Positions 6,269 to 6,835 of a stretch of DNA of 6,835 nucleotides are shown here, piece by piece. Location of the stretch: assembly GCA_003506275.1 (NCBI GenBank), contig DOBD01000286.1:1-6835 (forward strand). The letters are read 5' to 3'. The notes under the pieces are model-generated. The model had not been told where the DNA came from, did not search any database, and saw only the letters and a list, made by a program, of their open reading frames with translations. This stretch comes from Bacteroidales bacterium. Its GTDB lineage: Bacteria; Bacteroidota; Bacteroidia; Bacteroidales; UBA1402. The position numbers and the translations under genes are program-made. Within the stretch, counting starts at the first letter, position 1. Each line of letters begins with the position of its first letter.

Positions 6269-6835
6269 CCACCGTTTCATTATCCACGTACCATAAATAG
6301 CCTTGCACGTTGGGGTAGCCCATCTGCGTGAGGAGTTGCATGTACTCAGCGACCTGGCGTTGGTGGGAGGCGGCGGGCTGGCCGAACTTGAAGTCGACGA
6401 CGGTGAGGTGGTCTGGGGCCAGCATGACGCGGTCGGGGCGCTTGAGGACGGTGTGGCCTTGGTTGTCGTGGGTGAGGATGGAGCACTCGTTGAAGAGTTT
6501 GTAGCGACCGGAGAACCAGTCGGCAGCCTGGGGTTGCTGCAGGGCTTTTTGGGCGTAGGTCAGGGTTTCCTCGACTTCGTTGAGGGACAGGAGGCCTTCG
6601 TGCACCAGGTCGTTGACGGCGGCTTCGACGTCGTTGGCGGTGTGGATGGCGGAGAAGAGGTAGTGGTAGCGTTTACCCCTGTCAATGAACTGGTTGTGGT
6701 ATCCTTCTTCGCCCCAGCCCTGGCTGAAGGCTTTGGAGCGGGTGGATTGCCTGAAGTGGACTTTTTGACCGTGGCTGACAAAGGTCACGGGGATGTCGCT
6801 GCCTTTGGGGAGGAGGGTCGCACGGGGCTTGGCGG
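6240..6835 (-). CDS. RecB/AddA-like helicase-nuclease, C-terminal PD-(D/E)XK nuclease domain (5' part outside window)
   Basis: The frame is open from the right edge (first full codon at 6833) to the TAA at 6242-6240, giving 197 visible residues; the GTG at 6788 is internal sequence, not a start. The domain shows the RecB-type nuclease signature: KRYHYLFSAI (the GxxxH-like helix, His about 6665), LFNECSI, RPDRV (Asp at 6434-6432), VVDFKFG (catalytic Asp at 6395-6393, Lys at 6389-6387), and the trailing QVAEYMQLL helix, followed by GYLWYVD. All expected catalytic residues are present. In full-length relatives this domain follows a UvrD-type helicase and takes part in double-strand-break end processing with a partner subunit. 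The full protein is probably about 1000 residues or more, mostly beyond the window. Whether it is AddA-like or RecB-like cannot be decided from this fragment. The DNA is notably G+C-rich (about 63% over 6361-6600). Confidence 0.88.
   Translation of the reverse strand, partial: AKPRATLLPKGSDIPVTFVSHGQKVHFRQSTRSKAFSQGWGEEGYHNQFIDRGKRYHYLFSAIHTANDVEAAVNDLVHEGLLSLNEVEETLTYAQKALQQPQAADWFSGRYKLFNECSILTHDNQGHTVLKRPDRVMLAPDHLTVVDFKFGQPAASHQRQVAEYMQLLTQMGYPNVQGYLWYVDNETVVTVSPSAAF

Noticed and set aside
6560..6781. Ser/Thr/Pro-rich open frame on the - strand at the right end
   Set aside because: It is a shifted reading of the G+C-rich nuclease gene; the low-complexity protein comes from its C-ending codons.
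6786..6788. GTG as the start codon of the nuclease gene
   Set aside because: The frame continues open to the window edge, and a nuclease domain of this type normally follows a long helicase part, so this is an internal Val codon.
5393..6835. Novel defence island made of the lipoprotein and the nuclease
   Set aside because: The genes are convergent, belong to known families, and the nuclease looks like the end of a standard RecB/AddA-type repair enzyme.

Overview
The window looks like chromosomal DNA of a Bacteroidota bacterium. Three things support this: a giant BspA-type leucine-rich-repeat protein ending in a type IX secretion (T9SS) sorting domain, a DUF4349 lipoprotein whose start lacks a Shine-Dalgarno sequence, and the C-terminal end of a RecB/AddA-like helicase-nuclease of the kind common in Bacteroidales. 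The exact genus cannot be read from the sequence.

Layout. Positions 2-5365 (+) hold the 3' part of a very large surface or secreted protein; its start lies before the window. The visible 1787 residues are two copies of a super-module (about 137-2296 and 2297-5110). Each contains a divergent InlB-type B-repeat, then two cap + LRR + closing-motif solenoids, then further B-repeat-like beta domains. The first residues of the window match the end of super-module 1, so at least one more copy probably lies upstream. The protein ends in a roughly 67-residue T9SS C-terminal domain. After 27 bp, on the same strand, comes a complete 291-residue DUF4349 lipoprotein (5393-6268). Its last 29 bp overlap the end of a convergent gene (6240 to the right edge, - strand), which encodes the PD-(D/E)XK nuclease end of a RecB/AddA-family protein that continues beyond the window.

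How the parts relate. The LRR protein would be exported through Sec, then through T9SS, and act outside the cell in binding or adhesion. The DUF4349 protein is an envelope protein that may be co-transcribed with it because of the short gap, but no functional link is visible. The nuclease gene is an unrelated DNA-repair gene that happens to converge here. Base composition changes sharply: hand counts give about 39-40% G+C in some LRR stretches, 50% in others, and about 63% in part of the nuclease gene.

I found no RNA gene, CRISPR array, insertion sequence, or clear promoter or terminator. The most unusual features are the nested modular duplication of the LRR protein, its uneven base composition, and a perfect 20-bp palindrome next to a T7 run inside its coding sequence. 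I see no evidence for a new multi-gene system.
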